Below, in pieces: positions 1-8,194 of a stretch of 64,000 nt of DNA. The DNA comes from Arthrobacter sp. zg-Y820. Lineage in GTDB: Bacteria > Actinomycetota > Actinomycetes > Actinomycetales > Micrococcaceae. A program made the position numbers and the translations under genes. A model generated the notes under the pieces. That model saw nothing but the letters and a program-made list of their open reading frames with translations. It did no database searches and was not told where the DNA came from. The stretch lies in contig NZ_CP126247.1 in NCBI RefSeq assembly GCF_030142155.1, positions 2,480,001 through 2,544,000 of the forward strand. The letters are read 5' to 3'. Position 1 is the first letter of the stretch; the number at the start of each line of letters is the position of its first letter.

Positions 1-114
1 GTCGTAAGCCTGCGGGCCGTGGTCCACCATGTCGTAGCCCTTGTCCCGAAGGTGAGCCAGAAGGTGGGCACTGAGTTCCATGCCCGCGTGGTCGGTTGCT
101 ATGTGGACGCGCAT
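1..114 (-). CDS. rpiB: Ribose-5-phosphate isomerase B, N-terminal part
   Basis: Only the first 38 codons lie in the window; the gene continues past position 1. The protein begins MRVHIATDHAGMELSAHL, the conserved N-terminus of the RpiB/LacA sugar-phosphate isomerase family (I-A-x-D-H-A-G at the phosphate-binding loop). RpiB interconverts ribose-5-phosphate and ribulose-5-phosphate in the cytosolic non-oxidative pentose phosphate pathway. A GGATGGA ribosome-binding site lies just before the ATG. It is divergent from pepN; mycobacteria also keep rpiB beside pepN, which supports the call. The missing C-terminus prevents a check of the active-site Cys. Confidence 0.85.
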   Translation of the reverse strand, partial: MRVHIATDHAGMELSAHLLAHLRDKGYDMVDHGPQAYD

Positions 115-154
115 GTTCCATCCGTTTCGTGTGGTGGGGAAATCCTGCGGTACC

Positions 155-182
155 AGCCTAGCCGCTGACCGGCGGGCACAAA
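155..182 (-). promoter_or_regulatory. Candidate rpiB promoter
   Basis: On the minus strand a TTTGTG hexamer and a TAGGCT hexamer are separated by 16 bp, about 40 bp upstream of the rpiB start. TAGGCT is a common actinobacterial -10 form. No experimental support; the -35 is weak. Confidence 0.35.
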
Positions 183-369
183 TAATGGGCAGAGCAGTCA
201 CCGGCACCGGCGGGGCGGCCGCCAGCACCCAGCAATTTTCTGCCGCCAATATGCAGTTCCTTTCTTTTCTGAGCGCCAACCAGTGAGACAATGTTGCAAT
301 TGTTTAAAGTCGCCAAGCCGATTTCCACGGGCCGGCAGACACCCCTTCGCATATTGGAAAGGCAACACC

Positions 370-2931
370 TTGCCAGGTATGAATCTCACGCGCTCCGAAG
401 CCCGTGAACGCGCAGAACTGATCAGTGTCGATTCCTATGACGTGAATCTGGACCTCACCCGCGGGGATGAGGTCTTCGGCAGCACCACCGTGGTTCGGTT
501 CTCCGCCCGGCAGGGCGCTTCCACGTTCATCGACGCCGTCACCGCAGCGGTCCACCGCGTCACTCTGAACGGCGTGGATTTGGATGTCGCCGAGGTGTCC
601 GACGGCGTCCGCATCCAGCTGCCCAAGCTTGCCGCGTCCAATGAGCTCGTTGTCGAGGCCGATGCCTTCTACATGAACACCGGCGAAGGCCTGCACCGTT
701 TCGTGGATCCGGTGGACAACGAGGTGTACCTGTACTCCCAGTTCGAGGTCCCGGACTCCCGCCGCATGTTTACCGTGTTCGAGCAGCCGGACCTGAAGGC
801 AGCCTTCCGCTTCACTGTTACTGCGCCCTCGCACTGGGACGTTATTTCCAATTCCCCCACCCCCGAGCCGCTTCCGGCCGGCTCCCTGGAAGAGGGCGGC
901 AAGAACGCCACTTGGTCGTTCGACCCGACGCCGCGGATCTCTTCCTACATCACCGCGCTGATCGCCGGACCGTATCAGTCCGTGCGCAGCCAGCTCACCA
1001 GCTCCGACGGCCGCACCATTCCGCTCGGCGTCTTTGCCCGCAAGTCGCTGATGCAGCATCTGGATGCCGAGAACGTGTTCGAGCTGACCCGGCAGGGCTT
1101 CGAATTCTACGAAAAGCAGTTCGGCACACCGTACCCGTTCGAGAAATACGACCAGCTTTTCGTGCCGGAGTTCAACGCCGGCGCGATGGAAAACGCCGGT
1201 GCGGTGACGTTCCTCGAGAGCTACGTCTTCCGCTCCCGCGTCCCCGACGCCACCGTCGAGCGCCGCGCCGTCACCATCCTGCACGAGCTGGCCCACATGT
1301 GGTTCGGCGACCTGGTGACGATGCGCTGGTGGAACGACCTCTGGCTGAATGAGTCCTTCGCGGAATTCATGTCCACCCTCGCCGCAGCGGACGCCACTGA
1401 ATTCAAGCAGTCGTGGACCACTTTCGCTTCCATGGAAAAGGCCTGGGCCTACCGCCAGGACCAGCTTCCGACCACGCATCCGATCGTCGCCGAGATCCGT
1501 GATCTGGAAGACGTGCAGGTGAACTTCGACGGCATCACCTACGCCAAGGGTGCCTCAGTGCTCAAGCAGCTCGTAGCCTGGGTGGGGCAGGACCAGTTCA
1601 TGGCCGGGGTGCGCGAGTACTTCGGCAAGCATGCCTGGGGCAACACCGAACTCAAGGACCTGCTCTCCGAGCTGGAAACGGCCAGCGGGCGGGACCTTAA
1701 GGAATGGTCCGAGCTGTGGCTCGAGACCGCCGGCGTGAACACGCTTCGGCCCGAACTGGAGGTGGACGACGACGGCGCCATCACCTCCTTCGGCATCCTC
1801 CAGAGCGCCGTGCCTGAATACCCGACCCTGCGGCCGCACCGGCTGGCGATCGGTTTCTACGACGTCGGGCACGACGGCAAGCTGCACCGCACCCACCGCC
1901 TGGAGCTGGACATCGACGGCGAACGCACCGACGTGCCGGAGCTGGTTGGCCGGCAGCGTCCGGACCTGCTGCTGCTGAATGACGATGACCTGGCGTACGC
2001 CAAGATCCGGTTGGACGCCGCGTCGGAGCACACCGCTGTCCGGCGGCTGCGGGACATCTCCGAGTCGCTGCCCCGCACGCTCGTCTGGGCTTCCGCCTGG
2101 GACGCAACGCGCGACGGCGAGATCCCGGCCCGCAACTACGTGGAACTGGTGCTGCAGAACATCGGGTCCGAATCCGACTCCTCGGTGGTTCAGGTGCTGC
2201 TGCGTCAGCTGGCCACCACCCTGGCCTTCTACGTGTCGCCGGCAGACCGCGAGGCCATGACCGCCGCAGCTGCCGACAGCGTGTGGGATCTGGCCGGCGC
2301 GGCAGCGCCCGGCTCTGACTCCCAGCTGCAGTTCGTGAAGTCCTTCGCCGGGCACGCCGTGACCGAAGAACATCTGGACTCGCTGGCCGGGCTGCTCTCC
2401 GGCAGCCAGACCCTGGAGGGCCTGCACATTGACGCAGACCTGCGCTGGGAACTCCTGACCGGCCTCGTGGCCGGCGGGCGCATGGGCGAGGCCGACATCG
2501 TTGCAGAGCTGGACAAGGACGCCACGGCCACCGGACAGCTCGCCGCCGCCATGGCCCGTGCCGCTCTGCCCACCGCTGAAGCCAAGGCGGCTGCCTGGGA
2601 AGCCATTGTTGAGCGCACCGACATGCCCAACGCCGCCCAGCGTTCGGCGATCGTCGGCTTCAGCCGGGTGAAGGACACAGCGTTGCTGGAGCCGTACGCC
2701 GAAAAGTACTTTGCTGCCGTGCGCGAAGTCTGGAGCTCGCGGACGCACGAAATCGCCCAGCAGATCGTCACGGGCCTGTACCCGTCACGGCTGACCACCC
2801 AGGCCACCGTGGATGCCACGGATGCCTTCCTGGAGTCCCTGGGCGACGAAGCACCTTCGCTGCGCCGCCTGATCCTGGAAAGCCGCGACGGAGTGGTCCG
2901 CGCCTTGAAGGCGCAGGCAGCCGACAAGTAG
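370..2931 (+). CDS. pepN: Aminopeptidase N (M1 family)
   Basis: Cytosolic zinc metallo-aminopeptidase of family M1 that removes N-terminal residues from peptides. The 853-residue protein has the M1 N-terminal beta domain, the substrate-binding GAMEN motif at residues 271-275, and the zinc site H305-E-L-A-H309 with the third ligand E328 (NESFAEF). An alpha-helical ERAP1-like C-terminal domain follows from about residue 520. I chose the TTG start because GGAAAGG lies 7 bp upstream and it gives an N-terminus beginning MPGMNLTR, like the MPGTNLTR of streptomycete PepN; the ATG three codons later is the alternative. Transcribed alone, divergent from rpiB, and closed by a strong hairpin. Length is normal for the family. 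Confidence 0.95.
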   Translation: MPGMNLTRSEARERAELISVDSYDVNLDLTRGDEVFGSTTVVRFSARQGASTFIDAVTAAVHRVTLNGVDLDVAEVSDGVRIQLPKLAASNELVVEADAFYMNTGEGLHRFVDPVDNEVYLYSQFEVPDSRRMFTVFEQPDLKAAFRFTVTAPSHWDVISNSPTPEPLPAGSLEEGGKNATWSFDPTPRISSYITALIAGPYQSVRSQLTSSDGRTIPLGVFARKSLMQHLDAENVFELTRQGFEFYEKQFGTPYPFEKYDQLFVPEFNAGAMENAGAVTFLESYVFRSRVPDATVERRAVTILHELAHMWFGDLVTMRWWNDLWLNESFAEFMSTLAAADATEFKQSWTTFASMEKAWAYRQDQLPTTHPIVAEIRDLEDVQVNFDGITYAKGASVLKQLVAWVGQDQFMAGVREYFGKHAWGNTELKDLLSELETASGRDLKEWSELWLETAGVNTLRPELEVDDDGAITSFGILQSAVPEYPTLRPHRLAIGFYDVGHDGKLHRTHRLELDIDGERTDVPELVGRQRPDLLLLNDDDLAYAKIRLDAASEHTAVRRLRDISESLPRTLVWASAWDATRDGEIPARNYVELVLQNIGSESDSSVVQVLLRQLATTLAFYVSPADREAMTAAAADSVWDLAGAAAPGSDSQLQFVKSFAGHAVTEEHLDSLAGLLSGSQTLEGLHIDADLRWELLTGLVAGGRMGEADIVAELDKDATATGQLAAAMARAALPTAEAKAAAWEAIVERTDMPNAAQRSAIVGFSRVKDTALLEPYAEKYFAAVREVWSSRTHEIAQQIVTGLYPSRLTTQATVDATDAFLESLGDEAPSLRRLILESRDGVVRALKAQAADK

Positions 2932-2942
2932 AAATCACCACT

Positions 2943-2980
2943 GGCCCGGAGCCCCGCAGCATTCTGCGGGGCTCCGGGCC
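2943..2980. terminator. Hairpin after pepN
   Basis: A perfect 17-bp GC-rich inverted repeat with a 4-nt loop starts 11 bp after the pepN stop. No T-tract follows, so it may act as a mRNA 3'-stabilising or factor-assisted terminator rather than a classical intrinsic one. Confidence 0.6.
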
Positions 2981-3032
2981 GGGCGGTTCCCACCACGCGT
3001 CTTTTCACCGACCAGGAAGAAGGTCAGCAGTT

Positions 3033-3512
3033 ATGGATCTTTCCGAACACCGCTACGCCATCTCCCTGGAGTGGACGGGGAACCGCGGGACGGGCACTGC
3101 CAGCTACCGGGGCTACGGCCGCGACCACATCATCAGGGCCGACGGACTGCCGGATCTGGCCGGCACTGCCGACCCCACGTTCCACGGCGACCGCGACCGC
3201 TGGAACCCCGAGCAGCTGCTGCTCACCGCGCTGTCCCAGTGCCACATGCTTTCCTATCTGCACGTGGCGGTGAAGAACGGCATCACCGTCCTCGCCTACG
3301 CCGACGACGCCGAGGGAACCCTTCGGCTGAACCGGGACGGCAGCGGTGAATTCACCGGGGCCGTGCTCCGCCCCCGGGTAACGGTTGCCGCCGGCGATTC
3401 CACAGCCGCAGCGGAGGGCCTGCATGCCGAAGCCAACCGGTTGTGCTTCATTGCCCGCAGCGTGAACTTTCCGGTGCTGCACAAACCCGAAACCACCATC
3501 GAGGGCAGCTGA
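3033..3512 (+). CDS. OsmC family protein
   Basis: 159-residue member of the OsmC/Ohr superfamily, thiol-dependent hydroperoxide-handling proteins. The two family cysteines are visible: one in the helix motif SQCHMLSYL (about residue 70) and one in NRLCFIARSVNFPV near the C-terminus, both at the expected spacing. An AGGAAGAAGG sequence precedes the ATG. It ends at the nucleotide just before the convergent reductase gene. Substrate (organic hydroperoxide or other) cannot be read from the sequence; it belongs to the general OsmC group rather than clearly to Ohr. Confidence 0.85.
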   Translation: MDLSEHRYAISLEWTGNRGTGTASYRGYGRDHIIRADGLPDLAGTADPTFHGDRDRWNPEQLLLTALSQCHMLSYLHVAVKNGITVLAYADDAEGTLRLNRDGSGEFTGAVLRPRVTVAAGDSTAAAEGLHAEANRLCFIARSVNFPVLHKPETTIEGS

Positions 3513-4517
3513 CTAGAGCGTCTCCAGGGCCGCCAGCAGAGCAGTTTCCCGGGCAGCTGAAAGCCCGGACTTCCGTTCCCGGTGCAGGCCGCGGTCCTGC
3601 TCGTCGCCGAGGACGTCACGGATGGTGTGCTCGACCGGGCGCAGGCTAAGTCCGGCCGCCAGCGCGGACGCGGTGGACCGGGTGGAGAACCCGTCGTACC
3701 CCTTCTCCGGCAGCCACAGCGGCAGCGACTCGCTCCCGGCCCAATATGCCACACCCTGCTCATGCAGCCACTGCGGATCGGCGCTGCGGAAGCTGCCGTG
3801 GAAGCCGGAGGCAGCGGCAGCCAGTGTCAGCAGCTCGCCAAACGGCACCGACGGCCCCATCACGTTGTAATTGCCGGTCACGGCCTCCTCGGCGCCGGTG
3901 ACGAGCCACAGTGCCAGGTCGCGCACGTCGATGGTCTGCGTCATGACTTCGGCGTTGGCGGGGATCAGCACCGGACTGCGTTCCTGGGCCAGGCGTGCCG
4001 GCCAGTAGCCGAATCGGTCGCTGTCATCTTCGGGTCCCGCGATCAGGCCCGGACGGGTCACCAGCGTTTTGGCCGGGCCCAGGTCCCGCACCAGGTTCTC
4101 GCAGGCGACCTTGCCCTCGCCGTACTCGTTGTCCGCAGGCTCTGCGTACACGCCGTCAACGGCGGTCATCGGTGCCAGCAGCTCGGCACTTTCATCAGCG
4201 CCAGGCTTGTCGTGGGCTGCATAGACCGACGCGCTGGACACGAAGGACCAGTGGCTGCTTTTTCCCGCCAGCGCCAGGAGCGCTTCCCGGACCTGTTGCG
4301 GCTTGCGGGCGACGTCGATCACTGCGTCCCAGCCGCCGTCGAGCTCTGCGTATGCGGCTGCGCCGGCGTCACGGTCAGCGCTCACGAAGTCCGCGCCGGT
4401 CACGGGCGGCCCCGACTCGCCCCGGGCGAGGCAGGTGACATCATGGCCGCGGGCAACAGCTTGCCGGGCGACCTCACGGGAAAGGAAGACGGTTCCGCCG
4501 AGAATAAGGATGCGCAT
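3513..4517 (-). CDS. NAD-dependent epimerase/dehydratase family protein
   Basis: 334-residue protein of the extended short-chain dehydrogenase (SDR) family. The N-terminus MRILILGGTVFLSREVARQA carries the Rossmann dinucleotide-binding glycines (GGTxFLS variant of GxxGxxG), as in actinobacterial isoflavone-reductase/epimerase-like proteins. The central SSASVYA segment supplies the SDR serine. Substrate is unknown. It ends immediately beside the OsmC gene (convergent, no spacer). A TAGGCT hexamer lies 6 nt before the ATG with no Shine-Dalgarno sequence, suggesting a leaderless mRNA; the upstream region is shared with the divergent mscS gene. Confidence 0.8.
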   Translation of the reverse strand: MRILILGGTVFLSREVARQAVARGHDVTCLARGESGPPVTGADFVSADRDAGAAAYAELDGGWDAVIDVARKPQQVREALLALAGKSSHWSFVSSASVYAAHDKPGADESAELLAPMTAVDGVYAEPADNEYGEGKVACENLVRDLGPAKTLVTRPGLIAGPEDDSDRFGYWPARLAQERSPVLIPANAEVMTQTIDVRDLALWLVTGAEEAVTGNYNVMGPSVPFGELLTLAAAASGFHGSFRSADPQWLHEQGVAYWAGSESLPLWLPEKGYDGFSTRSTASALAAGLSLRPVEHTIRDVLGDEQDRGLHRERKSGLSAARETALLAALETL

Positions 4518-4523
4518 GTTCGG

Positions 4524-4529
4524 AGCCTA
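4524..4529 (-). promoter_or_regulatory. -10-like hexamer for a leaderless start (SDR gene)
   Basis: TAGGCT on the minus strand ends 6 nt before the ATG, so transcription would start at or beside the A of the start codon. No good -35 is visible. Confidence 0.45.
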
Positions 4530-4612
4530 CCCCGGTAGCCTTGTCTGTGCCCGCAGCATGCTTCCGTGTACGGCAGCCTGCTTCCCCACACGAAAGGGAT
4601 GGTAACCGTCCG

Positions 4613-5338
4613 TTGCTGACCGCCGGAGAAATTGAAACATCGTCCATAAAGATCGAGAACTTTGACTGGCCCGGCCTGATCCAGGCCGGTGTCATTATTC
4701 TGATCGGCCTGCTTGTCTGGACGGCAGCAACGTTCCTGATCAACCGTGTTGTCCAGCGCGCCCAGAAGGGCTACGCGCTCTTCAGCTCCTCGAAGCTGAA
4801 GTGGGCCGCGCCGGTCATGCGCAACCTGGACAAAAAGCGCCGGGCGCAGCGTGCGGACACGATTGGCGCGCTCCTGCGCAGTGCAGTCAGCCTGTTCATC
4901 TGGACGACAGTGATCATCATGGTCCTCCAGGCCGTCGGCATTGACGTCGCGCCCCTCATCGCAAGCGTGGGTATTGTCGGCATCACCCTCGGTTTCGGTG
5001 CGCGCGAGCTCATCCGCGACGCCCTGGCCGGATTCTTCATTACCATTGAAGACCAGTACGGCATCGGGGACGTGATTGAGGTCGGCGACACCATCGGAAC
5101 CGTCCAGTCAGTGGGCATCCGGATCACCCGGATTGTCGATGCCCGCGGCGTCATCTGGTACATCCGCAACGGCGAGCTGGCCAAGGTCGGCAACCGGTCC
5201 CAGGGCGACTTCTCTGATCCGGCCGGTGAGCCGGAGCAGAGCCCGGCAAAGGCTGCCGACGCCGCCGCACCTGCAGCTGCCGCGCCTGCCGCACCCGTTT
5301 CCTCCGCCTCGGCTTCCAGCAAGGGAGACTCATTGTGA
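4613..5338 (+). CDS. Small-conductance mechanosensitive channel, MscS family
   Basis: Integral membrane channel expected to open under hypo-osmotic membrane tension. Visible features are a first membrane segment (AGVIILIGLLVWTAATFLI), a second (SAVSLFIWTTVIIMVLQAVGI), the pore helix region LIASVGIVGITLGFGARELI and the MscS beta-domain signature DALAGFFITIEDQYGIGDVIEVGD. It is short (about 241 residues from the TTG used here) and ends in an Ala/Pro-rich tail instead of the usual C-terminal alpha/beta vestibule. The start is uncertain: GAAAGGGATGG lies 15-20 bp before this TTG, and an ATG at 4541 is also in frame. The stop overlaps the globin start by 4 bp (GTGA), so the two are translationally coupled. 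Confidence 0.85.
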   Translation: MLTAGEIETSSIKIENFDWPGLIQAGVIILIGLLVWTAATFLINRVVQRAQKGYALFSSSKLKWAAPVMRNLDKKRRAQRADTIGALLRSAVSLFIWTTVIIMVLQAVGIDVAPLIASVGIVGITLGFGARELIRDALAGFFITIEDQYGIGDVIEVGDTIGTVQSVGIRITRIVDARGVIWYIRNGELAKVGNRSQGDFSDPAGEPEQSPAKAADAAAPAAAAPAAPVSSASASSKGDSL

Positions 5339-5823
5339 CCACCCCGGCAACACCTTCCGAGAACCGGCCCCCGCTGCCTGTGTCCCCCGCACCTCCGGCA
5401 GCCTCCCGGCTGCCGCTGTCCGGCCAGCCGGGATTTTCCCAGCCGACCTACACCGAGAACTTCTTTGAGGCCGTCGGCGGGCACGAAACCTTCACTAAGC
5501 TGGTCGACGCTTTTTACGACGGCGTCGCCGACGATCCGCTCATGCGTCCCATGTATCCCGAAGAGGACCTGACCGCGGCCAAGGAGCGCCTGCAGCTGTT
5601 CCTCGAGCAGTACTGGGGCGGCCCGCGGACCTATTCTGACCAGCGGGGACACCCGAGGCTGCGGATGCGCCATATGCCTTTTACCGTCACGCCCCAGGCC
5701 CGGGATGCCTGGCTCAAGCACATGCGGGCCGCCGTGGACACCCTGGAACTGGCTCCGCTGCACGAGGCAACACTGTGGGACTATCTGGAGCGCGCCGCCC
5801 ACTCCATGGTCAACTCCGCCTAG
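5335..5823 (+). CDS. glbO: Group II truncated haemoglobin (TrHbO type)
   Basis: Haem protein of the 2-on-2 globin family; TrHbO members bind O2/NO and are linked to oxidative and nitrosative stress. After a Pro/Ala-rich extension of about 35 residues the globin starts at NFFEAVGGHETF. It keeps the group II hallmarks: FLEQYWGGPRTYSDQRGHPRLRM, the proximal-histidine region RMRHMPF, and the Trp of DAWLKHM (G8). The GTG start overlaps the mscS stop by 4 bp. Mycobacteria carry glbO (Rv2470) in the same pepN-ettA neighbourhood. The proline-rich N-terminus is longer than usual. Confidence 0.92.
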   Translation: MTTPATPSENRPPLPVSPAPPAASRLPLSGQPGFSQPTYTENFFEAVGGHETFTKLVDAFYDGVADDPLMRPMYPEEDLTAAKERLQLFLEQYWGGPRTYSDQRGHPRLRMRHMPFTVTPQARDAWLKHMRAAVDTLELAPLHEATLWDYLERAAHSMVNSA

Positions 5824-5862
5824 ATCCCGTGCCCTGGTTCCCGGCGCGGGAGCCTCCGACGC

Positions 5863-6558
5863 TCAGAACTCCAGGACGGAAGCCGAACGCACCAGTACAT
5901 GGCCGCGGGGCATGCTCAGCCGGGTCCACCGGCCGCACCTGAAGGTCGCTGCGCTGCCGCCGGCAGCGCTGCCCTCTCCGGGGAGGAAGCCAAGCGTCAG
6001 CGCCGCGAACGCCGCTCCGGCGGGAATGGCAGCAGCGGTATCCGGCAGAGGCCGCCCCCAGACGGCGCCGCGGGCGGTATTGACGACGGGCGCCCCGGCA
6101 CTGGCGGGGACCAGCGCAGCGACTTCCCGGATGCCCCGGTGCGCCGCCTGCTCGAGCAGCTTGAAGGGAACATCGTCGCCGCGTTCCCATCCGCTGCGCG
6201 GCGCGCCCACGCCCGTCCAGCTCTCGGTGACGGTCATGGGCGGCACCGGAAGCACCGTGTCGGCTTCGCCCATTCGTGCCAGCCGGTCGGCAATGGAAGC
6301 CAGGGACACGACGGTGTCGAGGCTGGCCGGCTCGGCCAAGGGCATGGTGCGCATTCCCAACACCGTGGGGAGGTCCTCCCCCAGCGCCCGCGGCCGCAGA
6401 ACGCAGACGTAGGCGGCCAGCACGTTGCCGACGGCCTGCAGCCGCACCGCGCCGTCGTCGGCGGCGCGGGAACGGATGACGAAGGTGCGAAGATCCGCGG
6501 TGACCTGCGGGTCGGCGAGGACCAGTCCGGTCGGAGGTGTTTCGGGCCGGGCGGTCAT
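5863..6558 (-). CDS. Conserved hypothetical protein coupled to a thioesterase
   Basis: 231-residue soluble protein that I do not recognise. It has no signal peptide or membrane segment, is mostly alpha/beta by composition, and carries a hydrophobic stretch AAAIPAGAAFAALTLGFLPG near the C-terminus. The ATG overlaps the stop of the upstream thioesterase by 4 bp (ATGA), so the two are made from one transcript, which is the best functional hint. Reading-frame base composition (G/C-rich third positions) supports it as a real gene against the longer antisense readings here. Function unknown. Confidence 0.7.
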   Translation of the reverse strand: MTARPETPPTGLVLADPQVTADLRTFVIRSRAADDGAVRLQAVGNVLAAYVCVLRPRALGEDLPTVLGMRTMPLAEPASLDTVVSLASIADRLARMGEADTVLPVPPMTVTESWTGVGAPRSGWERGDDVPFKLLEQAAHRGIREVAALVPASAGAPVVNTARGAVWGRPLPDTAAAIPAGAAFAALTLGFLPGEGSAAGGSAATFRCGRWTRLSMPRGHVLVRSASVLEF

Positions 6559-7073
6559 CGGTTAGCTCCGCTCGGCTCTGCGGCACCCGTGCGGTCCGGC
6601 ACGGCACTGCCGCCCCGGAACGGGACCGGTTCCCCGCGCCAACTCTCCAGAACCCGGACCTGCAGATCGGACAATTGCTGGGGACGGCCGCTTTCAGCAT
6701 CGGCCATCACCAGTGTGCTCTGCGCGTAGGCATAAACCCGGCCGCCGTCGTCGTCGGCAATTCGAAAGCCGTACGTCAGGCTGGAACTGCCGATCCCGGT
6801 CACCCAGATGTCCACCCAGACGGGCTCCTGCCGGTATACCAGCGGGGACCGGTATTCGATTTCCTGCCGTGCCACCACCGCCATCCCGGCCCGGGAGGTG
6901 AGGGAACGGAAGCTCTGCCCTCCGGCTTCGGGGAATAGCTCCTCCCCCAGCGGCATCAGGCCCAGGCGCACGCGCGCCTCTTCCAGGAACTGGACAAAGC
7001 GCACATTGTTCACGTGCCCGTTGGAATCCTCGTCGCCAAAGCGCAACTGGATCGGAAAGCGGTTGATAGGCAT
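6555..7073 (-). CDS. Acyl-CoA thioesterase, 4HBT hot-dog fold
   Basis: 172-residue hot-dog-fold thioesterase of the 4-hydroxybenzoyl-CoA thioesterase/FadM type. The N-terminal segment IQLRFGDEDSNGHVNNVRFVQFLEEARV contains the family motif (D-x-N/D-x-x-G-H-V-N-N-x-x-Y/F), where the Asp acts in thioester hydrolysis. It probably releases CoA from acyl-CoAs. It is the first gene of a two-gene operon with the hypothetical protein that follows it. It is divergent from tesB, which puts two thioesterases of different families back to back. Substrate is unknown. Confidence 0.85.
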   Translation of the reverse strand: MPINRFPIQLRFGDEDSNGHVNNVRFVQFLEEARVRLGLMPLGEELFPEAGGQSFRSLTSRAGMAVVARQEIEYRSPLVYRQEPVWVDIWVTGIGSSSLTYGFRIADDDGGRVYAYAQSTLVMADAESGRPQQLSDLQVRVLESWRGEPVPFRGGSAVPDRTGAAEPSGANR

Positions 7074-7212
7074 GACCCCATCCTCTCAAACCTGCGGGGC
7101 AGCACGGTAAACGCCCGGCTTGGGTCTTGTCGGCGGGGCGTCTAATCTCGAAGAGGGAACCGGCACCCACGCGGCCCCTACATCTGAGCTTTTCCGAGGA
7201 GAATAACCCCCC

Positions 7213-8103
7213 ATGGCGCTAGACGACACCGTCGATCCCACTGCTTCCCTGCTGAGTCTGCTGACCCTCAGCCCTGCGGACGGCACGCAGACGGACGAGG
7301 ACAGTTTTGTCGGCGGATCACGGCCGGAACCGCAGAAGCGGGTCTTCGGCGGACAGGTCCTGGGACAGTCGCTGGTTGCCGCTACCCACACGGTGGAGCC
7401 CGACCGCCTGATGCACTCCATGCACGCCTATTTCCTGCGCCCCGGAGACACGGAGGTTCCCATCACCTTCGGTGTCGAGCGGCTGCGCGACGGCCGCTCA
7501 TTTTCGGCCCGCAGAACGCATGCCTACCAGAACGGCGTTCCCATCCTGTCCATGATCGCGTCCTTCCAGGTGCCCGGCGAGGGGCTGGATCACCAGGTGG
7601 AGATGCCGGAGGGTATTCCGGAGCCGGAGTCCCTGCCCACCACGGCGGAGCTGCTGAAGGGCATCGATCATCCGGTGGCCAAGGCCTGGTCCCACCAGCG
7701 GCCGATGGATATCCGGCACGTGGAAAAGCCCGTGTATTTCGAGGCCGGACCGGACAAGGTTGCCCGCAACGCCGTCTGGATGAAGTCCTTCGGCCCGCTG
7801 CCCGATGATCAGAACCTGCACCGCGCCGCCCTGGCCTACGCCAGCGACTACACGCTGCTCGAATCGGTCCTGCGCCGGCACGGGCTGGCCTGGTCCGCCC
7901 GGGGCATGTCCATCGCCAGCCTCGACCACGCCATGTGGTGGCACCGCCCGCTGCGCGTAGATGACTGGCTGCTGTACGTCCAGGAATCCCCCAGCGCCTC
8001 CGGCGCCCGCGGCCTGGCCAGCGGCCGGATCTTCAACCGGGCCGGCGAGCTCGTCGCCACCGTCGCCCAGGAAGGCATGGTCCGGGTTCCCGACCAGCCC
8101 TAG
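7213..8103 (+). CDS. tesB: Acyl-CoA thioesterase II
   Basis: 296-residue TesB-type double hot-dog thioesterase that hydrolyses medium- and long-chain acyl-CoA to free acid and CoA. The N-terminal hot dog contains FGGQVLGQSLVAA and HSMHAYFLRPGD; the C-terminal hot dog contains the catalytic-site residues in YASDYTLLES (Asp), MSIASLDHAMWWHRP and ASGRIFNRAGELVATVAQEGM (Gln of VAQEG), matching the Asp-Thr/Ser-Gln arrangement of TesB. GAGGAG lies about 11 bp before the ATG. It ends at a strong terminator shared with convergent ettA. Confidence 0.93.
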   Translation: MALDDTVDPTASLLSLLTLSPADGTQTDEDSFVGGSRPEPQKRVFGGQVLGQSLVAATHTVEPDRLMHSMHAYFLRPGDTEVPITFGVERLRDGRSFSARRTHAYQNGVPILSMIASFQVPGEGLDHQVEMPEGIPEPESLPTTAELLKGIDHPVAKAWSHQRPMDIRHVEKPVYFEAGPDKVARNAVWMKSFGPLPDDQNLHRAALAYASDYTLLESVLRRHGLAWSARGMSIASLDHAMWWHRPLRVDDWLLYVQESPSASGARGLASGRIFNRAGELVATVAQEGMVRVPDQP

Positions 8104-8118
8104 GGTTTCACCAGATGC

Positions 8119-8157
8119 AAAGAACCCGCTCCGTTTGCACGGAGCGGGTTCTTTTTG
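8119..8157. terminator. Intrinsic terminator between tesB and ettA
   Basis: 13-bp perfect stem (AGAACCCGCTCCG and its complement), 6-nt loop, followed by TTTTT on the plus strand and preceded by A residues that give a short T-run on the minus strand. It can serve both convergent genes, best for tesB. Confidence 0.85.
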
Positions 8158-8194
8158 TGCTTCTTTCAGTTCGCAGGCACGAACCGCGTTCTGC

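Noticed and set aside
304..1479. Long minus-strand open frame inside pepN (and a similar one at 1555-2748)
   Set aside because: Antisense shadow of a GC-rich gene; His/Gly/Arg/Gln-rich product with no family features, while the plus-strand PepN has complete motifs.
5810..6700. Alternative 296-aa minus-strand frame over the hypothetical gene
   Set aside because: Arg/Gly/Ala-rich out-of-frame product; the 231-aa frame is better composed and has the ATGA coupling with the thioesterase.
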